From Marinomonas fungiae (GTDB taxonomy: Bacteria; Pseudomonadota; Gammaproteobacteria; Pseudomonadales; Marinomonadaceae), in contig NZ_LIQF01000005.1 of assembly GCF_001418205.1 (NCBI RefSeq), forward strand, positions 124,001-188,000: a stretch of DNA of 64,000 nt, written 5' to 3'. The stretch's first letter is position 1. The number at the start of each line of letters is the position of its first letter. Positions 45,304 through 54,185 of this stretch are shown piece by piece. Below the pieces are notes generated by a model. The model saw only the letters and a list, made by a program, of their open reading frames with translations, did not search any database and was not told the DNA's origin. Position numbers and translations under genes: made by a program.

Positions 45304-48300
45304 CTAAAATCCCATAGAATTCATCAGCTCATGCTCATTGACTGCCTCTGGTGTGACAACAGCATCTCTAAGCATAGTCTTTTTGGCTAATAATCTATCT
45401 AAGTTCACATCAAACGAGTCGTACTCTGGGTGAAGTAAGCATGGTAAATGGATAAATACATCTTTCTTTTGGCCGATTCGATAAACTCGATCTGTCGCTT
45501 GCGCTTCTTTAGCAGGGTTCCAGTGACGTTCTAGATGAATGACGTGATTGGCCCCTACTACCGTCAACCCCACACCAGCAGCAACGGGTGACATAATGAT
45601 GATGTTAAAACCTTCCTTTGCCTCAAAGTCAGTAATCATTCCTTTACGAGACAATTGATCCTTTTTAGTGGCTACTGCTTTAGCATCACCGTTAATTATG
45701 TGAATGCTAAGTCCATAAAGCTTATCTAGGCACAACTTAAGCACTGCTTGCAGTTTCTTAGTCGTTGCGAAGATGATTACTTTCTCTTGCTTACTTTTTA
45801 TTTCAGCTAGAGTATCCAGCATCATTCTCAGTTTCTCAGACTCCTGCAACTGGTTTTGTGCCTCCTTTGCGTTGGATGGCGGTGACTTGAAAATTTCGTC
45901 AAGCCTTGGGTGAAGGCTTATAGAGCGAAGATTTTGAAGCACAGCTAGAGCGTGGCCTGAACCGTCTTCTTTGGCTTTTTTCTTTCGATACTCTTCAATA
46001 ATATCGTTATATGCTAAAAGCTGACCTCCGCTCATATTGCGGGCAAGATTAGGTTCAAACTTCATATTATCAGGCATATCCAAATGAACACCTGTTAAAA
46101 TGGTTTTATTTGGCATATTTTGAAGTTGGTCTTCCTTAGTTCGGCGAAGCATAAACTGACCTACAGCACTTCGTAGGTCCTCACCAACTTCTAATCGCTT
46201 CTCAGCTTTTTCCTCTTCGCTTGCACTGCTAATAGGTTTAATCCAGCGCTCTCTAAAATATCCCCAATCGCCTAATAGTCCAGGCTGTGCTGTATCCATC
46301 AAGCACCAAAACTCGCTTAAGCTATTTTCAACTGGCGTACCCGTTGCTAAAAGCTTGAAGTCTGCTTTCAAAGCTTTTGCAGCACGAGTAGCTTGAGTAT
46401 TAGGATTCTTAATATTTTGTGCTTCATCAAATACCACAACACCCCAGTCAATCACACACAAAGAGAACTGGTAATCACGAAGCGTTTGATAAGTTGTGAT
46501 TACGATACGACGATCCATATCTAATCGTTTTGTCGCGGCCTCAGAGCCAACATGAAGAGCGTATCGAATTGATTCATGATCCGCTGTGGTCTCATTCATC
46601 ACCGTTGTTAACTGCATTGACTCTCGCTCAGCACCTTGCTTTCTAAATTCTTTTAGATCACGCCCTGACTGTAAGATTTTAATATCTCTAAACGGCGAGA
46701 GCTTAAACGTAGCTTCAACTTCTTGCTCCCAGTTCTCTAACAGACTCAAAGGCGCAACAATAAGAATTGGCTTTTCAGGATTAGACTGAGACTTTTGCAT
46801 GGCCAGATATTCTGACAGCATCACGAGCGTCATAAAGGTTTTACCCAGCCCCATATCATCGGCGAGTAAGGCTCCTTGTACTCGATACATGTCATCATGA
46901 TTTTCAGACAATACTGATTTCAATAAAGCCACCATCCAGCTAATGCCTGACTCCTGATGAGGAAATGGCGTTCGTGCTAGATTTGTTTTATCGAAACCGG
47001 TGTTTTTATCCAGTTGAGAGACCTTAGAAACGATCTCTTGGTTATGTTCATCCGCATCCTTAAGCAGCAAAGAAACTTTTTCTTTGCGCTCTAATACTTC
47101 GTCAATGTCAGTGGCTCCATCTGCACTGGGAGGGTTAGATATTCTTTCTCGTACTTCTGATATAGATTCTTGAACCCGTTTTTCATCACTGATGTCGATG
47201 TTTTCATCATTAACCATTAGGCTTTCAGCATTTTGCGCTTTGGCTTGCGCATAGCTTTGCTCAAAAGACTCAAGATCTTCTTCGCATTCAAGAAGTTTTG
47301 TCAGGCGCTCTGGTGGCTCAGCTTGGGCATTAGTTGAGAACCAACCATTACTTCCATCTGAGTCCTGACCAAACGGGATATGCACCATTTTGCCGATGCC
47401 TGAGACCCTTACCGAGAAACCAAGATCCAAATTTAAAATCGATGCATCTAAGAACGCTGACGGCGTTTTAATGAACTCTGCAACCTTGTGCGCAGGAATC
47501 TTCCGATGTTGAAGCACTTCCTGCACAGCTCGCTTTTTCTCATCAGAAAGCAAAACAATACGATCTTTGATTCGCATGACTTGACCATCATTGGCCAGTT
47601 GCGCCCAACGATTTTCAAGCTCTTCTGGGGTTGACCCCTCTCCCATATTTGGAGATAGCTCAAGGCTGCCATCGGCATTCTGCTTAGCGGTTACCGTAAT
47701 GTGCTCAGGTTGGACTAATTCAAAATTATTAAAATGTTTAAGATCGAGCTTTAGACCTTGGTTAATGGCATTTTGAAGTTTAGCCATGGCCAAGGTGTTG
47801 TTTAGTTCTGTTCGATCATCTGGTGAAAGACCACTATGCTCTTCAACCGCAATAACAGCATCAAGTTGTTCTGGTGTGAGTAGAAACTTAGTTTGCTCAC
47901 TTAGGACCAACACGGGACCTTTGCGCCGAACGGGGTATTTTTGATTCCCATATTTCACAAAAAGCTGAAGAGCAAAACTACTCTTTGTCGTTCTCCCTTG
48001 GATATCGATATCAAAAAAGCCATTAAAAAAAGGCGGTAACCCAAGAGCCTCTGCATCATCAGGCTCTAACAAACAAGCCTGCTCACTATCAATCCTAAAA
48101 CCATTTGGCAGAGCCTCGGCTATGTCACGCTCTTCTAACATTTTCAGCAAAATATGCTGAACAAGCTGACGACCTGAACCTTCACCCTGATTTAAACAAT
48201 GATAGACCGATTGATCTGTTTTAAAGATCAAACCAAAAGAATCAGATTGCCACTCATAAGCATTATCTTTATGGCTGCTGTGCTGCTCGTCCTTTGAGAT

Positions 48301-48330
48301 CAAGCCTTTAATAAAATTTACAAGAGACAT
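45304..48330 (-). CDS. zorD: ZorD, SNF2-family helicase of type I Zorya
   Basis: 1008 residues. The C-terminal half is a SNF2 translocase with Walker A LLADDMGLGKTFMTL, Walker B VVFDEAQNIKN, LLATGTPVENSLSEFW and the second lobe GVGLTVVGANHVIHLERHWN...RVYRIGQ. The N-terminal half is poorly conserved. Zorya is a known anti-phage system; ZorD degrades or unwinds invading DNA once the membrane motor has fired. It lies 69 bp after zorC and is the fourth gene in the operon. Confidence 0.92.
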   Translation of the reverse strand: MSLVNFIKGLISKDEQHSSHKDNAYEWQSDSFGLIFKTDQSVYHCLNQGEGSGRQLVQHILLKMLEERDIAEALPNGFRIDSEQACLLEPDDAEALGLPPFFNGFFDIDIQGRTTKSSFALQLFVKYGNQKYPVRRKGPVLVLSEQTKFLLTPEQLDAVIAVEEHSGLSPDDRTELNNTLAMAKLQNAINQGLKLDLKHFNNFELVQPEHITVTAKQNADGSLELSPNMGEGSTPEELENRWAQLANDGQVMRIKDRIVLLSDEKKRAVQEVLQHRKIPAHKVAEFIKTPSAFLDASILNLDLGFSVRVSGIGKMVHIPFGQDSDGSNGWFSTNAQAEPPERLTKLLECEEDLESFEQSYAQAKAQNAESLMVNDENIDISDEKRVQESISEVRERISNPPSADGATDIDEVLERKEKVSLLLKDADEHNQEIVSKVSQLDKNTGFDKTNLARTPFPHQESGISWMVALLKSVLSENHDDMYRVQGALLADDMGLGKTFMTLVMLSEYLAMQKSQSNPEKPILIVAPLSLLENWEQEVEATFKLSPFRDIKILQSGRDLKEFRKQGAERESMQLTTVMNETTADHESIRYALHVGSEAATKRLDMDRRIVITTYQTLRDYQFSLCVIDWGVVVFDEAQNIKNPNTQATRAAKALKADFKLLATGTPVENSLSEFWCLMDTAQPGLLGDWGYFRERWIKPISSASEEEKAEKRLEVGEDLRSAVGQFMLRRTKEDQLQNMPNKTILTGVHLDMPDNMKFEPNLARNMSGGQLLAYNDIIEEYRKKKAKEDGSGHALAVLQNLRSISLHPRLDEIFKSPPSNAKEAQNQLQESEKLRMMLDTLAEIKSKQEKVIIFATTKKLQAVLKLCLDKLYGLSIHIINGDAKAVATKKDQLSRKGMITDFEAKEGFNIIIMSPVAAGVGLTVVGANHVIHLERHWNPAKEAQATDRVYRIGQKKDVFIHLPCLLHPEYDSFDVNLDRLLAKKTMLRDAVVTPEAVNEHELMNSMGF

Positions 48331-48399
48331 AGTTAAATCTTCTTCTGATACCTAACAATTAATAGATTACGATTTACGGACTTCAATAATTAGTAATAA

Positions 48400-50115
48400 C
48401 TAGTGATCTTCAGGCAGGCTCCAGAAGTATTCAGAATCTAATACTGCTTTCCCCTCTGAGCGAAGTGAGTACAAAATTGAGTTTATTTTTGATCGTTCAA
48501 TCACTAATCCAAATTCTGAAAGCATTGCATTGACCAAGCCTTTCGCCTTAATCGGAGATTTGGTCTCTAATATTCTTAAGATTTGGGCTTCTAGCGTCTT
48601 GCTCGCTTCGGTTTTAATTTTCTTTACTACTGGTGTGCCAAATCTTCTGAGATAAACCTGGTAATCTTCTCTTGAGAGGACCTTTTCAAGATCAAGCTCT
48701 ACCCCATTCTCAGCAAGAAACTCAATAGCATTTCTCTGCCAAGTCGTCGGCGAATGGGTAATAGCCTTGTAGCTCCCTTCATCGTATGCATTATTAAAAT
48801 CACGAACAAAACCTGTAGTTAAGTCTGAATGACTCAGCTTCTTCAATGAGTAATCAGATAGTCGAGCACTTGGTAGGCCCATATAGATCCATAGTTTAAA
48901 TGCGTGAGAACCCTCTACGATATGGAAATCTCCACAATCTAAGTAGATGACTGCTTTGTCATTCATACTTGAATCAGAGAGCTTTATAAAATTTGTAGTC
49001 ATGCTTTTACCAAGCACTTTTTTGACTGTAGATGCTGCGCTATTACCTAGCATCAGCCTAGTATTACGGATAATTCCGTGCTCATATAATCCCTCTAAGA
49101 ACTTCTTTCGAGCAGGAAACATTCGATTAAGAGCTTCATCACCAGACTGCTTGCCATACTCTTCGATTGCCCCCAAAAACAAGCGCAAATCTTCTTTCGC
49201 AAGCCAGCTGGTTACTGTTTTGATTCGGTTTTCGCCTATCGGCATCCACCACTCACGATAGTTCTTAGCCGTACTAGCGATACGAGGGTCACCAGCTAGA
49301 TCAAGGACAAAGTTTTGCCAAACACTTGAAGGGGCACCACCAGAGCGGTCAATGATGATCTCTAATGCAATATGGCCAATTCGCTTACCGTCTTCGAAGG
49401 GCATTCCTGCCACTTCAGTTTTAGACAGCTCAGATAAAATCTCGTGATCCTCTCCTAACGGAATGTCTCGCAATGTTTCTAGGTAGTACTGAGCATGACA
49501 AATATTTAAAAAACGTCCTTGTGGAAGCTCACTTAAACGTAATTGTTTAAGTTGGTCATTCAAATCTAAATGATTCTTTTTAGCTAGGTCTACGACTGCC
49601 TTCGGAGCCGTCATGTCAAATAACCAACTTTTGTGCTGATGCAGAACTGAAAGAATGGTATCGCTACTACGCTTTCGATCTTTTAGGCGCATATCGATCT
49701 GCTGCGACAACCAAGCAGTCAACTTATGGAAAGCTGACCCGATATTTAAGTCATCAAAATAGCGATAAAGCAGCGAAATTAAGTTCATCAGAGACGACAT
49801 ACCTAGTTTAGGATGCTGCTCTTGAATGAAGGAGATAAAAGACTCATTAAAAGAGCTCTTTCTCACTTCATCATTATCGATCCACAACTGCGTCAGCACA
49901 CGAACACCACGTCGCTTCCGGAGGATCTTTTTTACTTGCTCGAAGTCACCTTGCAAAACCAGTCGTCGAACACCTTCTTCAAGCGCTTTAAATTCTTGGC
50001 TTTGCCCTGCACCGTCTGCAATTTTTTTGGTGTTTGCTGTTAGCTTACCCCACTGCTCAGTGACTTTTTCCCACTGAGCATCGTGTAACTTAGGAATAGA
50101 AGGTAATTGCAACAT
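48400..50115 (-). CDS. zorC: ZorC (EH-signature domain) of type I Zorya
   Basis: 571 residues. The body contains the EH-signature region, including AKNYREWWMP, a marker for ZorC, and a C-terminal winged-helix-like tail. ZorC binds DNA and cooperates with ZorD in type I Zorya. It starts 2 bp after the zorB stop. The presence of ZorC and the long ZorD marks this as type I rather than type II. Confidence 0.9.
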   Translation of the reverse strand: MLQLPSIPKLHDAQWEKVTEQWGKLTANTKKIADGAGQSQEFKALEEGVRRLVLQGDFEQVKKILRKRRGVRVLTQLWIDNDEVRKSSFNESFISFIQEQHPKLGMSSLMNLISLLYRYFDDLNIGSAFHKLTAWLSQQIDMRLKDRKRSSDTILSVLHQHKSWLFDMTAPKAVVDLAKKNHLDLNDQLKQLRLSELPQGRFLNICHAQYYLETLRDIPLGEDHEILSELSKTEVAGMPFEDGKRIGHIALEIIIDRSGGAPSSVWQNFVLDLAGDPRIASTAKNYREWWMPIGENRIKTVTSWLAKEDLRLFLGAIEEYGKQSGDEALNRMFPARKKFLEGLYEHGIIRNTRLMLGNSAASTVKKVLGKSMTTNFIKLSDSSMNDKAVIYLDCGDFHIVEGSHAFKLWIYMGLPSARLSDYSLKKLSHSDLTTGFVRDFNNAYDEGSYKAITHSPTTWQRNAIEFLAENGVELDLEKVLSREDYQVYLRRFGTPVVKKIKTEASKTLEAQILRILETKSPIKAKGLVNAMLSEFGLVIERSKINSILYSLRSEGKAVLDSEYFWSLPEDH

Positions 50116-50117
50116 AA

Positions 50118-50876
50118 CTACTGCATCTCCAGCCTATTTCTAACGGACTCATACTCTTCACTGCTGGGGCGGCGAATGGTAAAACGAATATCAATTCGAC
50201 GGTTAGCTCGATAGTCTTGCTCTGTAGCTTCTGATTCAACAGCACGTCGAGTTGCTGCATAGCCGCTAACTGAGAATAGTGGATTACCATCTTGATTCTT
50301 TAGGTTATCTAATTGAAGATCTTCAGGCAATGAAGAACTCCATAACTCCCACAAAGAAATTGCCCTGAAAGTCGATAACCCCCAGTTACCTTTACCCATC
50401 ATGCCATTGAAATTCTTACTATCCGTATGACCCTCAATGAAAATGGTATCGAAATATTGCTCACTTTTATCCAAACTTATTTTCTTGAATAATACTTTAC
50501 CAATTTCTAAAGCTGTCGTTTCAAATTTAGGACCAATGTTAAATGCCGCACTATCAAAACCAAGAATATCATTAGGGATACTTAGCACCGTTTCATTTTC
50601 ACTGATCGTGACTTGAATGCCCATTTGACGAAGAGAGTCAGCGATTTCATGAAGAAGAGTTCTACGAACTTGCTCTGCTTTATGAAGCATCTCTAGTTCT
50701 TCGGTGAACGCTTCTTGCTTGTTTTCAAGCTCCTGCTTGGCTTCCATCAACTCGACCATAAGCACAACAGAGGCCAAAACAAACAAAATCAAAAGACCTG
50801 ACAAAATGTCAGAAAAAGACATCCAATATGGGTTTTCCTCATCGACATTGACTTGCCCAGACTTGAACACTCGCAT
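50118..50876 (-). CDS. zorB: ZorB, MotB/OmpA-like stator of Zorya
   Basis: 252 residues. One membrane helix (about 20-45; SFSDILSGLLILFVLASVVLM) has the MotB-type aspartate (SFSD) for ion flow. An OmpA peptidoglycan-binding domain follows (IFIEGHTDSKNF, RRAVESEATEQDYRANRRID). ZorB forms with ZorA a proton-driven motor anchored to the cell wall. Its start overlaps the zorA stop. Confidence 0.93.
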   Translation of the reverse strand: MRVFKSGQVNVDEENPYWMSFSDILSGLLILFVLASVVLMVELMEAKQELENKQEAFTEELEMLHKAEQVRRTLLHEIADSLRQMGIQVTISENETVLSIPNDILGFDSAAFNIGPKFETTALEIGKVLFKKISLDKSEQYFDTIFIEGHTDSKNFNGMMGKGNWGLSTFRAISLWELWSSSLPEDLQLDNLKNQDGNPLFSVSGYAATRRAVESEATEQDYRANRRIDIRFTIRRPSSEEYESVRNRLEMQ

Positions 50877-52741
50877 TACTTACGCTCCAACTCATCCACT
50901 AAATCAGAAATAGAGCTCACGGTTCTCACCATCTGATCACTGAATTCACGAGTTTTATCGTTCCATGTTTCCATACGCTCTTTAAGCTGAGTATTTACCT
51001 CACTTGAGTAAGAACGTAGCCATTCGTTGGTTTGCTTCTCAATGTCCGAAACTTGCTTTTTCAGGTTCTCACCCAAGGACTCAAATGACGATTCTATATT
51101 AGCAATGAACTCCGTTTGGTGTTCTTTCATTTCATTAAACCCATTCTGAGCTAACTGTGCAGTTTCACCGAACTTATCCGTAGTCGTTACCAAAGACGTC
51201 TCAAGACCTCTAAGCACCTTGGCCTGCTCAATCACATGAGATGCTAATGCATCATTTTGAGCTGAAATGCCTTTAATAGAATCTGTCATCTCGCCTAAAC
51301 GTGTATCAAAAAGCTCTGTCGCTTTAACAAGGTTCCCAGAAAGCACACCGATTTGATTTGAGCTATTGCTTAGATTTTGACTACTTGTTGCCGTTGTATC
51401 CGCAACCGTTTTCAATTGCCCCACTACATCACGGTGTTGTTCAATGACTGAATCCATATGAGCTTGAGTACGCTCTACAGCATCTTTCATGGTTTCAATT
51501 AACTGCGCTTGCTTTTCAAGCCAGCTATCTAGCTGTGTTTGTAGCTTATCTCGATGCTCGGTCTCACGCTCAGTTAGTGCTTGTTGTTGCGCATTTAGAG
51601 TCTCAGCAAATTTAGACTCCATTGCTTGCTGACGTTCTTCACTCTGTGAAAGCATTGCACGCAACTGCTCATTAAACTGCTGCGACGCTTGCTCTTGCTG
51701 TTTTGCCATTGCTTGATGGTTATTAGACGTTTGATCTACAACTGTCTTCATCTGATCGCTAAGGGTGGCAACGGCTTGACGCATTTCTTCAGTAGACTTT
51801 TGCATTAACTCGCCTTGGCCTCGCCCAGCAGCTTGCATGCTTTCGGTAAAATTACCGATCAACTGTTCTAAAACACCACTTGTTTGTTGGCTGGTATTAC
51901 TAACGAGTGACTGCATAGCCGGTGCCATGACATTGTTAAGCGCATTGGTGAAAGCTTCTTGCATGCTATCGCTCACGCCTGAAATGGTCTCTTGTAGGCG
52001 ATCACCGATACGTTCATGCAGCTCTTGAAGAGCTTCACTGCTTTCTCCAGTGAATTTGCTAATGTCGACTAATGATTTTTCTGCGGGTAGCCGAGGGAAT
52101 AAGGCGTCAATTTCTTGTTGTAAAGAGCTCACCTTTCTAATTACACTCCTCTCAGCAATTTTCTCAAAAATATTGAGCAACAGACTTAGACCAACTCCCC
52201 AAACTGATGTTAAGAATGCAAAAGCAGCACCATTCATCATGCTTGAAATTCCGGCCTTTAAAATATCAATATCCTTGCTATCTAAATGAATTCCTTGTAA
52301 CCCCATAGTCAAGCCCATAAAAGTACCTAACACACCGATAGCGGTTAAAAATGAAGGTGCAGCGGCTAATAAGCGGCTTGAAGTAATTCCTGATGCTAAC
52401 GTTCTAGTATTAAAAAAATGCTCTGCATCAAGAGTATTGAATACTCCTTTTTCACGATGGTCTAGTACCAAACTTTCATCAAATTCATGCCAAAGCTTTC
52501 TAATTTTTTCGCTTTCTGACTGTTGGCCTTTTTCACGAATATCACCAATATTTTGATAGAGTAAGTCAATACTCTGATCATTTATAATCAGCCAGACTTG
52601 CTTGATACTAAAGCTAAATCGTCTGTAGAGAACAACCGTTTGAACTAAAAAGAAAAAGAAGACCACTAATAGTGAGGCCCAAAACCAAAGGCCTAAAGTT
52701 GATTTAGGTATAAACCAGTAATCACTCAAAAATTCCAACAT
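50876..52741 (-). CDS. zorA: ZorA, MotA-like motor with long tail
   Basis: 621 residues from ATG 52741 (AGGAG upstream); GTG 52747 is less likely. Three hydrophobic segments (about 15-40, 120-150 and 165-190) include the ExbB/MotA-like core APSFLTAIGVLGTFMGLTMGL. A coiled coil of about 400 residues follows, rich in Q, E and S; this forms the long intracellular tail of ZorA, thought to carry the signal to ZorC and ZorD. First gene of zorABCD. Confidence 0.92.
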   Translation of the reverse strand: MLEFLSDYWFIPKSTLGLWFWASLLVVFFFFLVQTVVLYRRFSFSIKQVWLIINDQSIDLLYQNIGDIREKGQQSESEKIRKLWHEFDESLVLDHREKGVFNTLDAEHFFNTRTLASGITSSRLLAAAPSFLTAIGVLGTFMGLTMGLQGIHLDSKDIDILKAGISSMMNGAAFAFLTSVWGVGLSLLLNIFEKIAERSVIRKVSSLQQEIDALFPRLPAEKSLVDISKFTGESSEALQELHERIGDRLQETISGVSDSMQEAFTNALNNVMAPAMQSLVSNTSQQTSGVLEQLIGNFTESMQAAGRGQGELMQKSTEEMRQAVATLSDQMKTVVDQTSNNHQAMAKQQEQASQQFNEQLRAMLSQSEERQQAMESKFAETLNAQQQALTERETEHRDKLQTQLDSWLEKQAQLIETMKDAVERTQAHMDSVIEQHRDVVGQLKTVADTTATSSQNLSNSSNQIGVLSGNLVKATELFDTRLGEMTDSIKGISAQNDALASHVIEQAKVLRGLETSLVTTTDKFGETAQLAQNGFNEMKEHQTEFIANIESSFESLGENLKKQVSDIEKQTNEWLRSYSSEVNTQLKERMETWNDKTREFSDQMVRTVSSISDLVDELERK

Positions 52742-52777
52742 TACCACTCCTAACCCTTAAGCATCTAAGGGTACTAT

Positions 52778-53062
52778 TTAATTAAAAAGCACATTGGGCT
52801 GAAGGTAGGTCGCACCATTTAACCCCAGTGAAACAGTGATAACAGACGCCTTGGCCCAACGAGAGATTTTGGTTACTAAACTATTTTTCATAGGCTTTCC
52901 CTTCTGCTCAGGTGTTTTCAAGTCAGTTGTTCCCTTTCGGGCTTTATTCAATGTTTCAGGAAGATTTGAACTTCCAAATAGACAAGCTTCTACGGTCACA
53001 TTTTCATTGCTGTAAGCTAGGCAGACGCTGCTATCACCTTCATGCCAATGCACTCTCGGCAT
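52778..53062 (-). CDS. Uncertain small protein upstream of zorA
   Basis: 94 residues at most, no recognised domain and no good ribosome site. The C-terminal 37 residues (from an internal ATG, MKNSLVTKISRWAKASVITVSLGLNG) contain a hydrophobic stretch and could be a separate small membrane peptide. It may simply be leader sequence of zorA. Confidence 0.3.
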   Translation of the reverse strand: MPRVHWHEGDSSVCLAYSNENVTVEACLFGSSNLPETLNKARKGTTDLKTPEQKGKPMKNSLVTKISRWAKASVITVSLGLNGATYLQPNVLFN

Positions 53063-53071
53063 AATCCACTT

Positions 53072-53105
53072 AAAATTAAAGCCTCGCGCTATCCTGCGCG
53101 AGGCG
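53072..53105 (-). terminator. Terminator after the 45-residue gene
   Basis: Nine-bp GC-rich stem (GCCTCGCGC and complement) with a six-base loop, then TTTAATTTT on the minus strand. It separates the small genes from the Zorya operon. Confidence 0.8.
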
Positions 53106-53112
53106 TTGCAGA

Positions 53113-53250
53113 CTACTTAGGGTTTGTATCCTGTTTTATGGCATTTCGAACATGGTAGTATCTATCGCTAGTGTCATCCAAAGTGACCTTTTCTAGATAG
53201 TTGGTACACGTGTAAGTGCCTTTACCTGATTTTTCGCCGGTCGTAGACAT
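53113..53250 (-). CDS. 45-residue zinc-ribbon relative lacking its cysteines
   Basis: A small gene with a strong AAAGGAG site and a terminator behind it. The protein starts MSTTGEKSGKGTYTCTNYLE and then KVTLDDTSDR. From memory this matches small zinc-ribbon proteins whose usual form has CxxC knuckles at TCTNCG and PPCPKC. Here only C15 remains and the second knuckle is replaced by YYHVRNAIK. It cannot form the normal zinc site. Confidence 0.65.
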   Translation of the reverse strand: MSTTGEKSGKGTYTCTNYLEKVTLDDTSDRYYHVRNAIKQDTNPK

Positions 53251-53349
53251 AACGCTCTCCTTTTAAACCTATCCCCATTAGCAATACAGCGCTCGATATT
53301 GCGAGTATCGAGATATTAAATCTTCAACACCATAAACTACAGATGAAAC

Positions 53350-53871
53350 CTATTTATGGGTAATTATTAGGTCTTTAATCTCTCCACCAGAGACAGATAC
53401 TTTTTCCATTAGGTAGCCCCCTTGAGTATTTTTTACGACCCATAGTACTGTAGCCGTTACAAAATACTCCCCATCAGGAACCTCTGTTAGCTTAAATCTA
53501 CCATCAGAGTCACAAATCGTGCTTCGAGTCATAGTGAAATAGCTATCTGGAGTACTACTAAAATCTATCAGTCGGGTATTGAGACTTGCTGCCGAGTTGT
53601 AACCGTGCTTTGTACTACCGTAGAGATACTGCATTCGTTCAGACGAGTAGTCTGTAACTGGGTATAAGGTAATGTTTTCACCCGCACAGGTCACAACACC
53701 GCCGCCTCTTTGTCTTAAAAATGCATTACCTGTAATCGTATTAGTGCCATCTTCTTTAATAAATGAGACTTCATCAAGATTAAAAGTACTATTAAAGTTC
53801 TCTTTAATGGCTGATGTTTTACAGCCAAATAGAGCGAGTGACGCGATAGAGATGATAGCTAGCTTCTTCAT
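53350..53871 (-). CDS. Unknown lipoprotein with carboxypeptidase-regulatory-like domain
   Basis: 173 residues. Lipoprotein signal with lipobox LALFGC (cysteine at about 17). The mature part looks like a beta-sandwich: GNAFLRQRGGGVVTCAGENITLYP, then CDSDGRFKLTEVPDGEYFVTA, the latter typical of the carboxypeptidase-regulatory-like fold. The residue after the cysteine is lysine, which gives no strong sorting signal. Function unknown. Confidence 0.65.
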   Translation of the reverse strand: MKKLAIISIASLALFGCKTSAIKENFNSTFNLDEVSFIKEDGTNTITGNAFLRQRGGGVVTCAGENITLYPVTDYSSERMQYLYGSTKHGYNSAASLNTRLIDFSSTPDSYFTMTRSTICDSDGRFKLTEVPDGEYFVTATVLWVVKNTQGGYLMEKVSVSGGEIKDLIITHK

Positions 53872-53918
53872 AAATACTCCAATTTTTAAATTTTTCTTAG
53901 CTAAGAATTCCGTATACG

Positions 53919-54183
53919 TTAATCAGCGGTGATGTCGATAATCCAGCCGTCCCATTCAAGACAAACGTGTGTTTGGCACTGTTCATTTACTGTTCTCTCG
54001 CCCGCTACATAGCGGACATTTGCATATCCTTGGGTGATAAGAAAACAACCAAGGATACGACTCGCCGCAGCAGCCTGTTGGGAAACGCTCAAATAAATAG
54101 TTTCCTTGCGGTTGCTTAGCCAGCCCTTCAAAGTAACTTCGAGCTTGCTTTAGATTCAGCCTTATCTCATCAAGTTCAGGCAA
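53919..54183 (-). pseudogene. Frameshifted small transglutaminase-like gene
   Basis: Two overlapping frames give the two halves of one protein. The first reads MPELDEIRLNLKQARSYFEG...RFPTGCCGE; the second continues ASRILGCFLITQGYANVRYV...THVCLEWDGWIIDITAD. Joined at about 54075 they resemble a family of about 95 residues with a cysteine (GCCG), a histidine (TH-x-CLEW) and an aspartate (IIDITAD) in the order of a transglutaminase/papain-like triad. A one- or two-base indel breaks this copy. It starts 3 bp after the hsdS stop. Confidence 0.65.
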
Positions 54184-54185
54184 AA

